The position numbers and the translations under genes were made by a program. A stretch of DNA of 64,000 bases from Rhodobacter sp. SY28-1. Lineage in GTDB: Bacteria > Pseudomonadota > Alphaproteobacteria > Rhodobacterales > Rhodobacteraceae. A model generated the notes under the pieces. It worked only from the letters and a program-made list of their open reading frames with translations. It had not been told where the DNA came from and ran no database searches. The DNA lies in the NCBI RefSeq assembly GCF_005222785.1, contig NZ_STGH01000002.1, positions 955,817 to 1,019,816 on the forward strand, in the 5' to 3' direction. Below are positions 9,304-16,390 of the stretch, in pieces (the first letter of the stretch is position 1; every line of letters starts with the position of its first letter).

Positions 9304-9370
9304 GCTCTTCGGTGACTTCGTCCCTCATCGCTGACCGCCTCGCGAGGAGAAGCCGAAGGCGCACGACAAG
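9304..9370 (+). repeat. Convergent-end palindromic repeat, copy 2
   Basis: Same family and orientation as the copy at 1911-1981. The left arm contains GACTTCGTCCCTCATCGCTG and the right arm contains GAGGAGAAGCCGAAGGCGCA. It starts a few bases after the stop of the plus-strand flavoprotein gene and ends 10 bp before the stop of the convergent gene. Confidence 0.75.
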
Positions 9371-9380
9371 CCGGACAGTC

Positions 9381-9866
9381 TCAACTGAGTGGGCAGTCCG
9401 CGACCTCAAGGTCCAGCGCCAAGGTAGAGGTCGGCCCATAGCCCAGACCCGAGACATTGATATACAGTGCCCCGGTCTCGGCCCAGACTTCGCTGACCTT
9501 CATCGTGGTCCCCGCCGGGTCGATAGCCACCTTCTCGAACAGCGCGCAGTCCGTCTCGAAGCGCAGCACATAGCCGTTGAACTTGGCCTCGTAGAACCGC
9601 CCGATCCCGCGCGGATAGCTCAGCTCGATCCGCGTCGGCCCGATCTCTACCGCGACCGGAACCACGTCCAGCCCCCCGGTGAACCCCTCGGGGCCCAGCC
9701 CGAACTCGGTGCCCTGGCCCACCACCACCGTCCGGCCGCGCGCGACCAGAAGCGGCGCCGCCCTGTCTTCCCAGGTTTCCACTGTGAAGGTCACCAGCCG
9801 CCCGTCCAGCGTGCCCGCGACTGTTGGCGTCGCCAGCAGGGCCGCAAGGACCAACCCCCGGATCAT
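9381..9866 (-). CDS. Secreted hypothetical protein
   Basis: 161 residues with a clear Sec signal peptide ([18 protein letters not shown], cleavage after about residue 17). The mature part is beta-rich with two cysteines (DCALFEK near 108 and VADCPLS at the end) that could form a disulphide in the periplasm. I do not recognise the family. Its ATG overlaps the stop of the upstream SMR transporter gene (9863-9866), so it is the last gene of an accA-SMR-9381 operon. Repeat copy 2 follows its 3' end. Confidence 0.65.
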   Translation of the reverse strand: MIRGLVLAALLATPTVAGTLDGRLVTFTVETWEDRAAPLLVARGRTVVVGQGTEFGLGPEGFTGGLDVVPVAVEIGPTRIELSYPRGIGRFYEAKFNGYVLRFETDCALFEKVAIDPAGTTMKVSEVWAETGALYINVSGLGYGPTSTLALDLEVADCPLS

Positions 9867-10177
9867 GCGAACTTCAGCGCGACGATCCCCGCGAGGATCA
9901 ATAGCACGCCCGTCACCCGCATCAGGTTGACCGGCTCCTGGAACAGGAACACCGCCGCAATGGCCGTCCCGATGGCCCCGATGCCCACCCAGACCGCATA
10001 GGCCGTGCCCACCGGCAGCGACTTCATCGCGACGGACAAAAGGTAGAACGACCCCAGCGCCAGCACGATGGTCACGACCGAGGGCCAGAGCCGCGTGAAG
10101 CCTTCGGAATACTTCAAGCCCAGCGCCCAGCCCGTTTCCATCAACCCGGCAATCGCGACGATGATCCAGGGGTTCAA
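9863..10177 (-). CDS. SMR-family transporter, Gdx/SugE (guanidinium exporter) type
   Basis: 104 residues, four transmembrane helices. It begins with TTG at 10177, overlapping the accA stop (TTGA); no closer ATG gives a full first helix. The essential glutamate is E14 (GLMETGW). The [20 protein letters not shown] block and the [16 protein letters not shown] block resemble the Gdx/SugE subgroup, which exchanges guanidinium for protons, more than EmrE-type drug pumps. No guanidine riboswitch was recognised upstream; expression is probably coupled to accA. It may act as a homodimer. Confidence 0.85.
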   Translation of the reverse strand: MNPWIIVAIAGLMETGWALGLKYSEGFTRLWPSVVTIVLALGSFYLLSVAMKSLPVGTAYAVWVGIGAIGTAIAAVFLFQEPVNLMRVTGVLLILAGIVALKFA

Positions 10178-11133
10178 GCCGCCAGCCCCTTCGACCCCAT
10201 GTCCAGGAACTTCTGCCGCCGGTCCTTGATCAGCGCCTCGGGCTTCTTGCCCGACAACTCGCCCAGCATCGCCTCGATGGCCTTGCCGACCGCGTCGATC
10301 GCCTCTTTCGGCGCGCGCTGCGCCCCGCCCAAAGGCTCCTTCACGATCCGGTCGATGATCCCCAGCTTCTGCAGATCCTGCGCCGTCAGCCGCAAGGCTT
10401 CGGCCGCCTCGCGCATTTTCTCGGCGTCCTTCCACAGGATTGACGCGCAGCCTTCGGGCGAGATGACCGAATAGATCGAATGTTCCAGCATCGCGACCCG
10501 GTTTGCCGTCGCAAAGGCCACCGCCCCCCCCGATCCGCCCTCGCCGATCACCACCGATATCAGCGGCACCCCGATGGCCAGGCACTTTTCGGTCGACCGC
10601 GCGATGGCCTCGGCCTGCCCCCGCTCCTCCGCCCCCTTGCCTGGATATGCCCCGGCCGTGTCGATCAGCGTGATGACCGGGATGCGGAACCGGTCCGCCA
10701 GGTCCATCAGACGGATCGCCTTGCGATAGCCCTCGGGCCGCGCCATGCCAAAGTTCCGCTGGATGCGGGATTTGGTGTCGTTGCCCTTCTCGTGTCCGAT
10801 CACCACCACCGGCTGGTCGTTGAACCGTGCAAGGCCGCCGATTACCGCATGGTCGTCGGCAAATGCCCGGTCGCCCGCCAGCGAAGTGAACTCGGTGAAC
10901 AGCTGCCCGACATAGTCCAGGCAATGCGGCCGTTCCGGATGCCGCGCCACCTGACATTTCTGCCAGGGCGTCAGCGTCTTGTAGAGATCGCGCAGCGCCT
11001 GGTCCGCCTTGCGGTCCAGTGCCTCGGCCTCTTTCGTCATGTCCACGCCGCCGCCCGTCTTCGCCATCGCGCGAAGCTCTTCGGCCTTGCCTTCGATATC
11101 AGCGAGCGGCTTTTCGAATTCGAGGTATTGCAT
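10174..11133 (-). CDS. accA: Acetyl-CoA carboxylase carboxyltransferase subunit alpha
   Basis: 319 residues, the usual length. With AccD it forms the carboxyltransferase that moves CO2 from biotin-BCCP to acetyl-CoA, the first committed step of fatty-acid synthesis. It starts [16 protein letters not shown], as in the family. The glycine-rich oxyanion motifs [17 protein letters not shown] and [10 protein letters not shown] (about 165-215) are intact. The start at 11133 is divergent from the AraC-type regulator. The SMR exporter overlaps its stop. Confidence 0.96.
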   Translation of the reverse strand: MQYLEFEKPLADIEGKAEELRAMAKTGGGVDMTKEAEALDRKADQALRDLYKTLTPWQKCQVARHPERPHCLDYVGQLFTEFTSLAGDRAFADDHAVIGGLARFNDQPVVVIGHEKGNDTKSRIQRNFGMARPEGYRKAIRLMDLADRFRIPVITLIDTAGAYPGKGAEERGQAEAIARSTEKCLAIGVPLISVVIGEGGSGGAVAFATANRVAMLEHSIYSVISPEGCASILWKDAEKMREAAEALRLTAQDLQKLGIIDRIVKEPLGGAQRAPKEAIDAVGKAIEAMLGELSGKKPEALIKDRRQKFLDMGSKGLAA

Positions 11134-11243
11134 CGCACTTCCTTTTCGGGACCGCCTCTATATGCCCGCGGGGCAAGCCTGATGCAACTCGGCAAGATTT
11201 GTGCGGCGGGGACATGCAAGTCTGCCCTTGCGAAAGGAATGAC

Positions 11244-12083
11244 ATGACCAATGCGAACGAAAAGCGGCTGTTGCGGGTCCTCGACCACATCCACGACAAT
11301 CCCGCCGGGGACCTGTCGCTCGACGCCCTGTCCGACGTCGCCGCGATGAGCCGGTTCCACTGGCACCGCGTCTTCCGCGCGATGACCGGCGAGACCCTGG
11401 CCCAGGCCGTGCGCCGCGTCCGGATGCAGCGGGCGTCGTATCTTCTGGTGATGACCGACCAGCCGATCGCAGCGCTTGCCGCCTCGGTCGGGATGGACAA
11501 CCTCGCCAGCTTCAACCGCTGCTTCACGGACGCCTTCCTGATGTCGCCCGCCACCTTTCGCAAACGGGGAGAGTTGCGTCCCTTCGTCCGAACCCCACAG
11601 CCCAGGAGAGCCCCGATGCACCCCGTCATCATCCGAACCGAACCCCCGATCCGCCTGGCCGCCCTGCCGCACAAGGGCGCCTACCACGAGATCTCCCGCG
11701 CCTTCCAGAAGCTCAGCGCCGTGATGGCCAGCCGCGACCTGTTCCGCAACTCCGGCCGGATGATCGCCGTCTTCTACGATGACCCGCAGTCCGTCGCAGA
11801 ATCGGCCTTGCGCAGCCATGCCGGGTTCGAACTGACCGGCCCGGCCGACCTTGCAGCGCCGCTGGAAGCGGTGGCCCTTGCGGGCGGTCGCCACGCGGTG
11901 CTGACCTACACCGGCCCCTACGCCGGACTTCCCACCGCCTATGACGAACTCTTCGGGGTCTGGCTGCCCAACTCGGGCGAGGAACCCGCCGACACGCCTT
12001 CGTTCGAGGTCTATCTGAACACCCCGATGGACACGGCCCCCGAGGACCTGGTGACCGAGTTGCACCTTCCGCTGAGGGGCTAG
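11244..12083 (+). CDS. AraC-family regulator with GyrI-like effector domain
   Basis: 279 residues. The ATG at 11244 has GAAAGGA just upstream. Residues about 8-105 form a double helix-turn-helix of the AraC type (LSDVAAMSRFHWHRVFRAMTG and a second helix set ending SPATFRKRGELRP). Residues about 125-279 match a GyrI/Rob-like effector-binding domain (PIRLAALPHKGAYHEI, then YTGPYAGLPTAYDELF and the C-terminal EVYLNTP). This layout is typical of Rob/SoxS-like regulators that sense amphipathic compounds. Its target is unknown. The stop shares the palindromic tetranucleotide CTAG with the convergent gene. Confidence 0.85.
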   Translation: MTNANEKRLLRVLDHIHDNPAGDLSLDALSDVAAMSRFHWHRVFRAMTGETLAQAVRRVRMQRASYLLVMTDQPIAALAASVGMDNLASFNRCFTDAFLMSPATFRKRGELRPFVRTPQPRRAPMHPVIIRTEPPIRLAALPHKGAYHEISRAFQKLSAVMASRDLFRNSGRMIAVFYDDPQSVAESALRSHAGFELTGPADLAAPLEAVALAGGRHAVLTYTGPYAGLPTAYDELFGVWLPNSGEEPADTPSFEVYLNTPMDTAPEDLVTELHLPLRG

Positions 12084-12847
12084 CGGTTGGCTTCGTGCTC
12101 CAGTCTTTGCCGGGCAATCGATTCATGCTTTTCGGCGCGCATCTGGTCGAGAAAGGCCTGCTCGACATAGGCCAGATGCGCCGCCACGGCAGCGCGCGCG
12201 GCCTGCGCGTCGCGCGCCTGGATCGCGGCGTTGATCGCCCGGTGCTGGTCCAGAAGCTGGTCCCGCGTCATCCGGTTCCGGAACATGACCTGGCGGTTGT
12301 AGAACACCCCCTGACGCAGAAGGTCGAACATCGACCGCAGCATGTGCAACATGATGACGTTGTGGCTCGCCTCGATGATCGCCATGTGGAATTCCGCATC
12401 CAGCTGCGCCTCGTCCGACGGGTCGCGCTTCTGGTGCGCCGCCTCCATCTTGGCAAGGATCGTCGCGATCACCTTCAGGTCCGTCTCCGACCCCAGGGTC
12501 GCCGCCCGTTCTGCCGCCAGCCCCTCGATGTCGCGCCGAAAGGCGATGTAGTCGAAGACCGCCTCGTCATGCGACGCGAACAGCTCGATCAGCGCAGGCG
12601 AGAAGGCAGAACCCAGCACATCCGCGACGAAGATCCCCGACCCGGCCCGGCTGACCAACAGGCCCCGGTCGGCCAGATCGGCAATGGCATCGCGCAATGA
12701 GGGGCGCGAGACGCCCAGCTTTTCGGCGAGGTCCCGTTCGGACGGCAGCCGTTCCCCGGGCCGCAGGATGCCGCGCAGGATCAGCTGCTCGATCTGCCGC
12801 ACCACCGCACTCGACAGCTTTTCCGAAGTGACCTTCAGGAATGGCAT
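12080..12847 (-). CDS. FadR-type GntR transcriptional regulator
   Basis: 255 residues. An N-terminal winged helix-turn-helix (residues about 10-75, with RLPSERDLAEKLGVSRPSLRDAI) is followed by an all-helical FCD effector domain with metal-binding-type residues (DAEFHMAIIEASHN, then the late histidine block DQHRAINAAI). This pattern is that of PdhR/LldR-like repressors of organic-acid genes, but no target gene is adjacent. Start ATG 12847. The convergent AraC gene ends within this stop codon. A candidate operator lies upstream at 12876-12898. Confidence 0.85.
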   Translation of the reverse strand: MPFLKVTSEKLSSAVVRQIEQLILRGILRPGERLPSERDLAEKLGVSRPSLRDAIADLADRGLLVSRAGSGIFVADVLGSAFSPALIELFASHDEAVFDYIAFRRDIEGLAAERAATLGSETDLKVIATILAKMEAAHQKRDPSDEAQLDAEFHMAIIEASHNVIMLHMLRSMFDLLRQGVFYNRQVMFRNRMTRDQLLDQHRAINAAIQARDAQAARAAVAAHLAYVEQAFLDQMRAEKHESIARQRLEHEANR

Positions 12848-12875
12848 GGCACCGTCGGCCTCATTGACCCTGCTG

Positions 12876-12898
12876 ATTGGTCCAGAAATATGACCGAT
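12876..12898 (-). promoter_or_regulatory. Candidate promoter-operator for the FadR-type gene
   Basis: ATTGGTC (12876-12882) and GACCGAT (12892-12898) form a gapped imperfect dyad resembling GGTC/GACC half-sites of FadR-type regulators. On the minus strand a TTGTGA hexamer and a TATTTC hexamer spaced 17 bp apart overlap this dyad. It could mediate autoregulation. Confidence 0.35.
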
Positions 12899-12916
12899 TG
12901 CCGCAAATCACAATGA

Positions 12917-12946
12917 AAAAGGGGCCGGGTGATCCCGGCCCCTTTT
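12917..12946. terminator. Bidirectional rho-independent terminator
   Basis: A 13-bp perfect stem, AAAAGGGGCCGGG (12917-12929) with CCCGGCCCCTTTT (12934-12946), around a TGAT loop. The A-tract and T-tract give a U-run on both strands. It lies 18 bp past the stop of the OmpA-type lipoprotein gene. Confidence 0.88.
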
Positions 12947-12964
12947 CCGAATTGTCCAAGCCTA

Positions 12965-13621
12965 TCAGCGGGTCGGGCGGATGATGATCTCCACCCGGCG
13001 GTTCTGCGCGCGGCCTTCCGGCGTCAGGTTCGAGGCCACCGGCTGGTCCTCGCCACGGCCATAGGCCGCAAGGCGACCACCCGGGACGCCCGCATCGCGC
13101 AGGACGCCTGCAACGGCCACGGCACGGCGCTGCGACAGGTCCTGGTTGTAGGCGGCCGAGCCGGTGTTGTCGGTGTGGCCGATCACTTCGATCCGGCTGT
13201 TGGGATAGCGCAGCAGGCTAGAGGCCACCGTGTTCAGGTCGCGGCGCAGGTCCGACCGGACCGACGCGCTGTCGGTGGCAAACAACAGGTCCTGCGGCAT
13301 GTTGACGATCAGGTATTCGCCCGTGTTCGTCACCGAGATGTTGGAGTTCAGCGAACCGCGCAGTTCGGCGGCCTGACGGTCAAGGTCGGCGCCGACAATC
13401 GCGCCCGCACCGGCACCCAACGCACCACCCAGAACGGCACCCTTGAACTCGTCACCGTCACGCGCCGTCGCAGCACCGGCCGCAGCGCCCAGCAGGCCGC
13501 CGATCACGGCACCGTTCTTGGTGCGGGCATTCGGGTCATCGGGATAGGCATTGGGATCGACGCAGGCGGTCAGCGCCAGCATACCGGCCGTTGCCAGGAT
13601 CAGGGGGGTCTTCATCATCAT
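12965..13621 (-). CDS. OmpA-family outer-membrane lipoprotein (YiaD/Pal-like)
   Basis: 218 residues. A lipoprotein signal ends in the lipobox LTAC with the acylated cysteine at C20 when counted from the first of three consecutive ATGs. A glycine/alanine-rich segment (about 38-80, GGLLGAAAGAAT and GGALGAGAGAIVG) resembles a glycine-zipper. The C-terminal OmpA domain (about 105-218) carries the peptidoglycan-binding pattern EVIGHTDNTGS...NQDLSQRRA and NRRVEI. It probably ties the outer membrane to peptidoglycan. It is monocistronic and ends at a strong terminator. Which of the three ATGs is used is undecided. Confidence 0.9.
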   Translation of the reverse strand: MMMKTPLILATAGMLALTACVDPNAYPDDPNARTKNGAVIGGLLGAAAGAATARDGDEFKGAVLGGALGAGAGAIVGADLDRQAAELRGSLNSNISVTNTGEYLIVNMPQDLLFATDSASVRSDLRRDLNTVASSLLRYPNSRIEVIGHTDNTGSAAYNQDLSQRRAVAVAGVLRDAGVPGGRLAAYGRGEDQPVASNLTPEGRAQNRRVEIIIRPTR

Positions 13622-13738
13622 GTTTGCTCTCGCCTCGAAAAATCGCCCATTGGCGGGCCTGTGCTAGACCCCTGCCACAATACATCAACGTCGTCGAGAG
13701 GCTTCGGGTTCCCTTCAGTTTAGGCAGGGTTCCGCGCA

Positions 13739-14569
13739 TCACATCTCTGTGCGCGCAGCCTCCCAGGCCAGCATGGCACGCTTTCGGGGCAGGCCCCAGT
13801 GATAGCCGCCAAGGCCTCCGTCGCGGCGCAGCGCACGGTGGCAGGGGATCAGGAAACTGATCGGATTGCGCCCCACAGCCGTCCCGACCGCCCTATGCGC
13901 CTGTGGGTGGCCGATGGCCCCGGCGATGTCGGCATAGGTGGTGACATGGCCCGAGGGGATCGCCAGCAGCGCCTCCCAGACCTTGATCTGGAACGGCGCA
14001 CCGATCAGGTGCAGGCTGGTGGCCTGCCCGCCAAAGGCCGCGTCGACCAGCGGGCGGATCGTCGTCGGATCCTCGACATACCTCGCCTTCGGCCAGCGGC
14101 TGACCAGGTCCTCCAGCGCGGCCTCGGCTCCGACCTCGTCGGCGAACCCCATGCCGCAGATGCCCTTGGCCGTGGCCATCACCAACGCCGGGCCGAAGGG
14201 GCTTTCGAACCAGCCCCACTTGATTTCCAGCCCCTGCCCGCCCCGCGCATAGTCGCCCGGGGACATCGCCTCCCATGTCAGGAACAGGTCATGCAGCCGC
14301 CCTGTCCCCGACAGCCCCGTCTCCAGCGCCGTGCCCAGCATCGTGTGCCGTTCCGCCAGCAGCCGCCGCGCATGGCCCAGCGTCAGGTATTGCTGATAGC
14401 GCTTGGGGCTGACGCCGACCCACTGGCTGAACACCCGCTGGAAATGCGCCGGGCTCATGTTCATCTTCGCCGCAAGGTCCTCCAGCGTCAGCGCCGGGCC
14501 CTCGGTGTCGATCACCTGCAAGGCGCGGCCGATCACCTGGTAATGGTAGGACGGGGATTGGTCAGTCAT
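13739..14569 (-). CDS. Ada-like bifunctional AraC regulator / O6-methylguanine-DNA methyltransferase
   Basis: 276 residues. The ATG at 14569 was chosen because AAGGAG sits about 8 bp upstream; another ATG at 14587 lies upstream of that site. Residues about 10-110 are an AraC-type helix-turn-helix (LEDLAAKMNMSPAHFQRVFSQWVG). The rest is an Ogt/MGMT domain with the suicide cysteine in IPCHR (C243) and the helix-turn-helix GHVTTYADIAGAIG. The N-terminal Ada zinc domain that senses methyl-phosphotriesters is absent, so classical Ada activation by that route is unlikely. It repairs O6-alkylguanine by transferring the alkyl group to itself. Confidence 0.88.
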   Translation of the reverse strand: MTDQSPSYHYQVIGRALQVIDTEGPALTLEDLAAKMNMSPAHFQRVFSQWVGVSPKRYQQYLTLGHARRLLAERHTMLGTALETGLSGTGRLHDLFLTWEAMSPGDYARGGQGLEIKWGWFESPFGPALVMATAKGICGMGFADEVGAEAALEDLVSRWPKARYVEDPTTIRPLVDAAFGGQATSLHLIGAPFQIKVWEALLAIPSGHVTTYADIAGAIGHPQAHRAVGTAVGRNPISFLIPCHRALRRDGGLGGYHWGLPRKRAMLAWEAARTEM

Positions 14570-14668
14570 CTTGGGTCTCCTTGCCATCCAATCTATTGGC
14601 CCGCCCCCGCAACCGCGACCCGTTTCCTGCGGCTTGTCGCGATCCCGGTTTCATGCTGCAAAGGCCGC

Positions 14669-15313
14669 ATGACCCCGCAACTCCCCTACTCCGCCCTGAA
14701 ACAGGTCTTCGCGCGCTTCGCCGAGATCGAGCCTGAACCGAAGGGCGAGCTTGAGCACGTCAACGCCTTCACCCTTCTGGTGGCCGTGGCCCTGTCGGCA
14801 CAGGCGACCGACGTCGGCGTGAACAAGGCGACGCGCAAGCTGTTTCCGATCGCCGACACGCCGGAAAAGATGCTCGCGCTCGGCGAGGAAGGCCTGATCG
14901 AGCATATCAAGACCATCGGCCTCTTCCGCAACAAGGCGAAGAACGTCATCAAGCTGTCGCGCCTGTTGATCGACAACTTCGGTGGCGAGGTCCCTTCCTC
15001 CCGCGCCGCCCTGGTCACCCTGCCGGGCGTGGGTCGCAAGACCGCGAACGTGGTCCTGTCGATGTGGTTCCACCACCCGGCCCAGGCCGTCGACACCCAT
15101 ATCTTCCGCGTCGGCAACCGCACCGGCATCTGCCCCGGCAAGGACGAAGCGCAGGTCGAACGCGCGATCGAGGACAACGTCCCCGTCGAATACCAGCACC
15201 ACGCCCACCACTGGCTTATCCTGCACGGCCGGTATATCTGCGTCGCGCGCAAACCCAAATGCGGCATCTGCCCGATCCGGGACTGGTGCCTTTACCCGGA
15301 GAAGACCGCATGA
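14669..15313 (+). CDS. nth: Endonuclease III (DNA glycosylase/AP lyase)
   Basis: 214 residues. Start ATG 14669; the frame is open far upstream but family sequence begins here. It removes oxidised pyrimidines and nicks the abasic site. The helix-hairpin-helix LPGVGRKTANVV contains the catalytic lysine K124, and VDTHIFRV contains the catalytic aspartate D142. The [4Fe-4S] loop is complete: C191-x6-C198-x2-C201-x5-C207. The stop overlaps the kinase ATG by 4 bp, so the two are translationally coupled. It neighbours the Ada-like gene on the opposite strand, giving a small repair cluster. Confidence 0.95.
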   Translation: MTPQLPYSALKQVFARFAEIEPEPKGELEHVNAFTLLVAVALSAQATDVGVNKATRKLFPIADTPEKMLALGEEGLIEHIKTIGLFRNKAKNVIKLSRLLIDNFGGEVPSSRAALVTLPGVGRKTANVVLSMWFHHPAQAVDTHIFRVGNRTGICPGKDEAQVERAIEDNVPVEYQHHAHHWLILHGRYICVARKPKCGICPIRDWCLYPEKTA

Positions 15314-16293
15314 AATCCTACCAGGTCGTCGGCATCGGCAACGCCATTGTGGACGTGTTCTCCACTGCCGATGACAGCTTTCTCGACCTGATGGGCATCC
15401 AGAAGGGCATCATGCAACTGGTCGAACGCGAACGCGGAGAGCTTCTCTACAGCGCGATGACCAACCGCCAGCAGGCCCCCGGCGGGTCGGTCGCCAACAC
15501 CCTCGCGGGCCTTGGCAACCTCGGCCTCACCACCGCCTTCATCGGCCGCGTCCACGACGACGCGCTGGGGAAATTCTACGCCCGCACCATGGCCGACGAG
15601 GGCACCGATTTCGTCAACCCGCCCGTCCCTGGCGGTGAACTCCCGACCTCGCGCAGCATGATCTTCGTCTCGCCCGACGGTGAGCGGTCGATGAACACCT
15701 ACCTCGGCATCTCCTCGGAACTCGGCCCCGACGACGTTTCCGACACCGTCGCCGGCAGCGCCGAGATCCTGTTCCTCGAAGGCTATCTCTACGACAAACC
15801 CAAGGGCAAACAGGCCTTCGAACGCGCCGTGGAACTTTGCCACCGCGCCGGAGGCAAAGCCGGGATCGCCCTCTCCGACCCGTTCTGCGTCGACCGCCAC
15901 CGCGACGATTTCCGGCGGCTGGTCAAATCGCTCGACTACGTCATCGGCAACGAACACGAATGGTCCTCGCTCTACCAGACCGATCTCTCCACCGCCCTCG
16001 AACAGGCCGCCGCCGACGCAGGCCTCGTCGTCTGCACCCGCTCCGGCCACGACGTGATCGTCCAGCGCGGCGAGGAACAGGCCATCGTCCCGGTCAAACG
16101 CGTCGTCCCCGTGGACGCCACCGGCGCGGGCGACCAGTTCGCTGCGGGCTTCCTCTACGGCCTCGCCACCGGCCAGTCGCTTGCCACCTCCGGTCGCATG
16201 GGCTGCGTCGCCGCCGCCGAGGTGATCTCCCACTTCGGCGCCCGCCCCGAAGCCGACCTCAAGGCCCTCTTCCGCAAGGAAGGCCTGATCTAG
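15310..16293 (+). CDS. PfkB-family kinase, adenosine-kinase-like
   Basis: 327 residues of the ribokinase/PfkB fold. The N-terminal sugar-binding glycine motif is GIGNAIVDV, the substrate-lid region includes APGGSVANTLAGLG (about 57-70), and the C-terminal signature is DATGAGDQFAAGFLYG (about 275-290) with the catalytic aspartate. This N-terminus is shared by the proteobacterial adenosine-kinase-like group. Substrate specificity is inferred. ATG 15310 overlaps the nth stop. A perfect palindrome follows 4 bp after its stop. Confidence 0.82.
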   Translation: MKSYQVVGIGNAIVDVFSTADDSFLDLMGIQKGIMQLVERERGELLYSAMTNRQQAPGGSVANTLAGLGNLGLTTAFIGRVHDDALGKFYARTMADEGTDFVNPPVPGGELPTSRSMIFVSPDGERSMNTYLGISSELGPDDVSDTVAGSAEILFLEGYLYDKPKGKQAFERAVELCHRAGGKAGIALSDPFCVDRHRDDFRRLVKSLDYVIGNEHEWSSLYQTDLSTALEQAAADAGLVVCTRSGHDVIVQRGEEQAIVPVKRVVPVDATGAGDQFAAGFLYGLATGQSLATSGRMGCVAAAEVISHFGARPEADLKALFRKEGLI

Positions 16294-16297
16294 GGCA

Positions 16298-16326
16298 CCC
16301 AAGAATTTTCGCCGAAAATTCTTGGG
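16298..16326. repeat. Perfect 13-bp palindrome after the PfkB gene
   Basis: CCCAAGAATTTTC (16298-16310), a GCC loop, then GAAAATTCTTGGG (16314-16326). It is A/T-rich in the stem against a GC-rich background. It begins 4 bp after a stop codon. From memory this type of palindrome recurs in Rhodobacteraceae intergenic regions; only one copy is seen here. It may terminate transcription of the nth-kinase unit and insulate dnaE2. Confidence 0.6.
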
Positions 16327-16356
16327 CTGGCCCGACCGTCCCGATCATGGCAAAAT

Positions 16357-16371
16357 GTTCTTGTTATGTTC
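16357..16371 (+). promoter_or_regulatory. LexA (SOS) box
   Basis: GTTC at 16357-16360 and GTTC at 16368-16371 are separated by exactly 7 bp. This direct repeat GTTC-N7-GTTC is the LexA operator of alphaproteobacteria such as Rhodobacter. It lies 19 bp upstream of the proposed dnaE2 start, a place where bound LexA would block transcription. It also argues that the ATG at 16355, which overlaps the box, is not the start. Confidence 0.8.
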
Positions 16372-16390
16372 TGATTGCCCTGAGTCGCCC

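Noticed and set aside
13799..14668. Upstream in-frame extension of nth by about 290 codons
   Set aside because: It is antisense to the Ada-like gene and has mirror-frame composition; Nth family sequence begins at 14669.
16355..16357. ATG start for dnaE2
   Set aside because: It overlaps the LexA box and adds a cysteine-rich tail not like family N-termini; TTG 16391 fits better.
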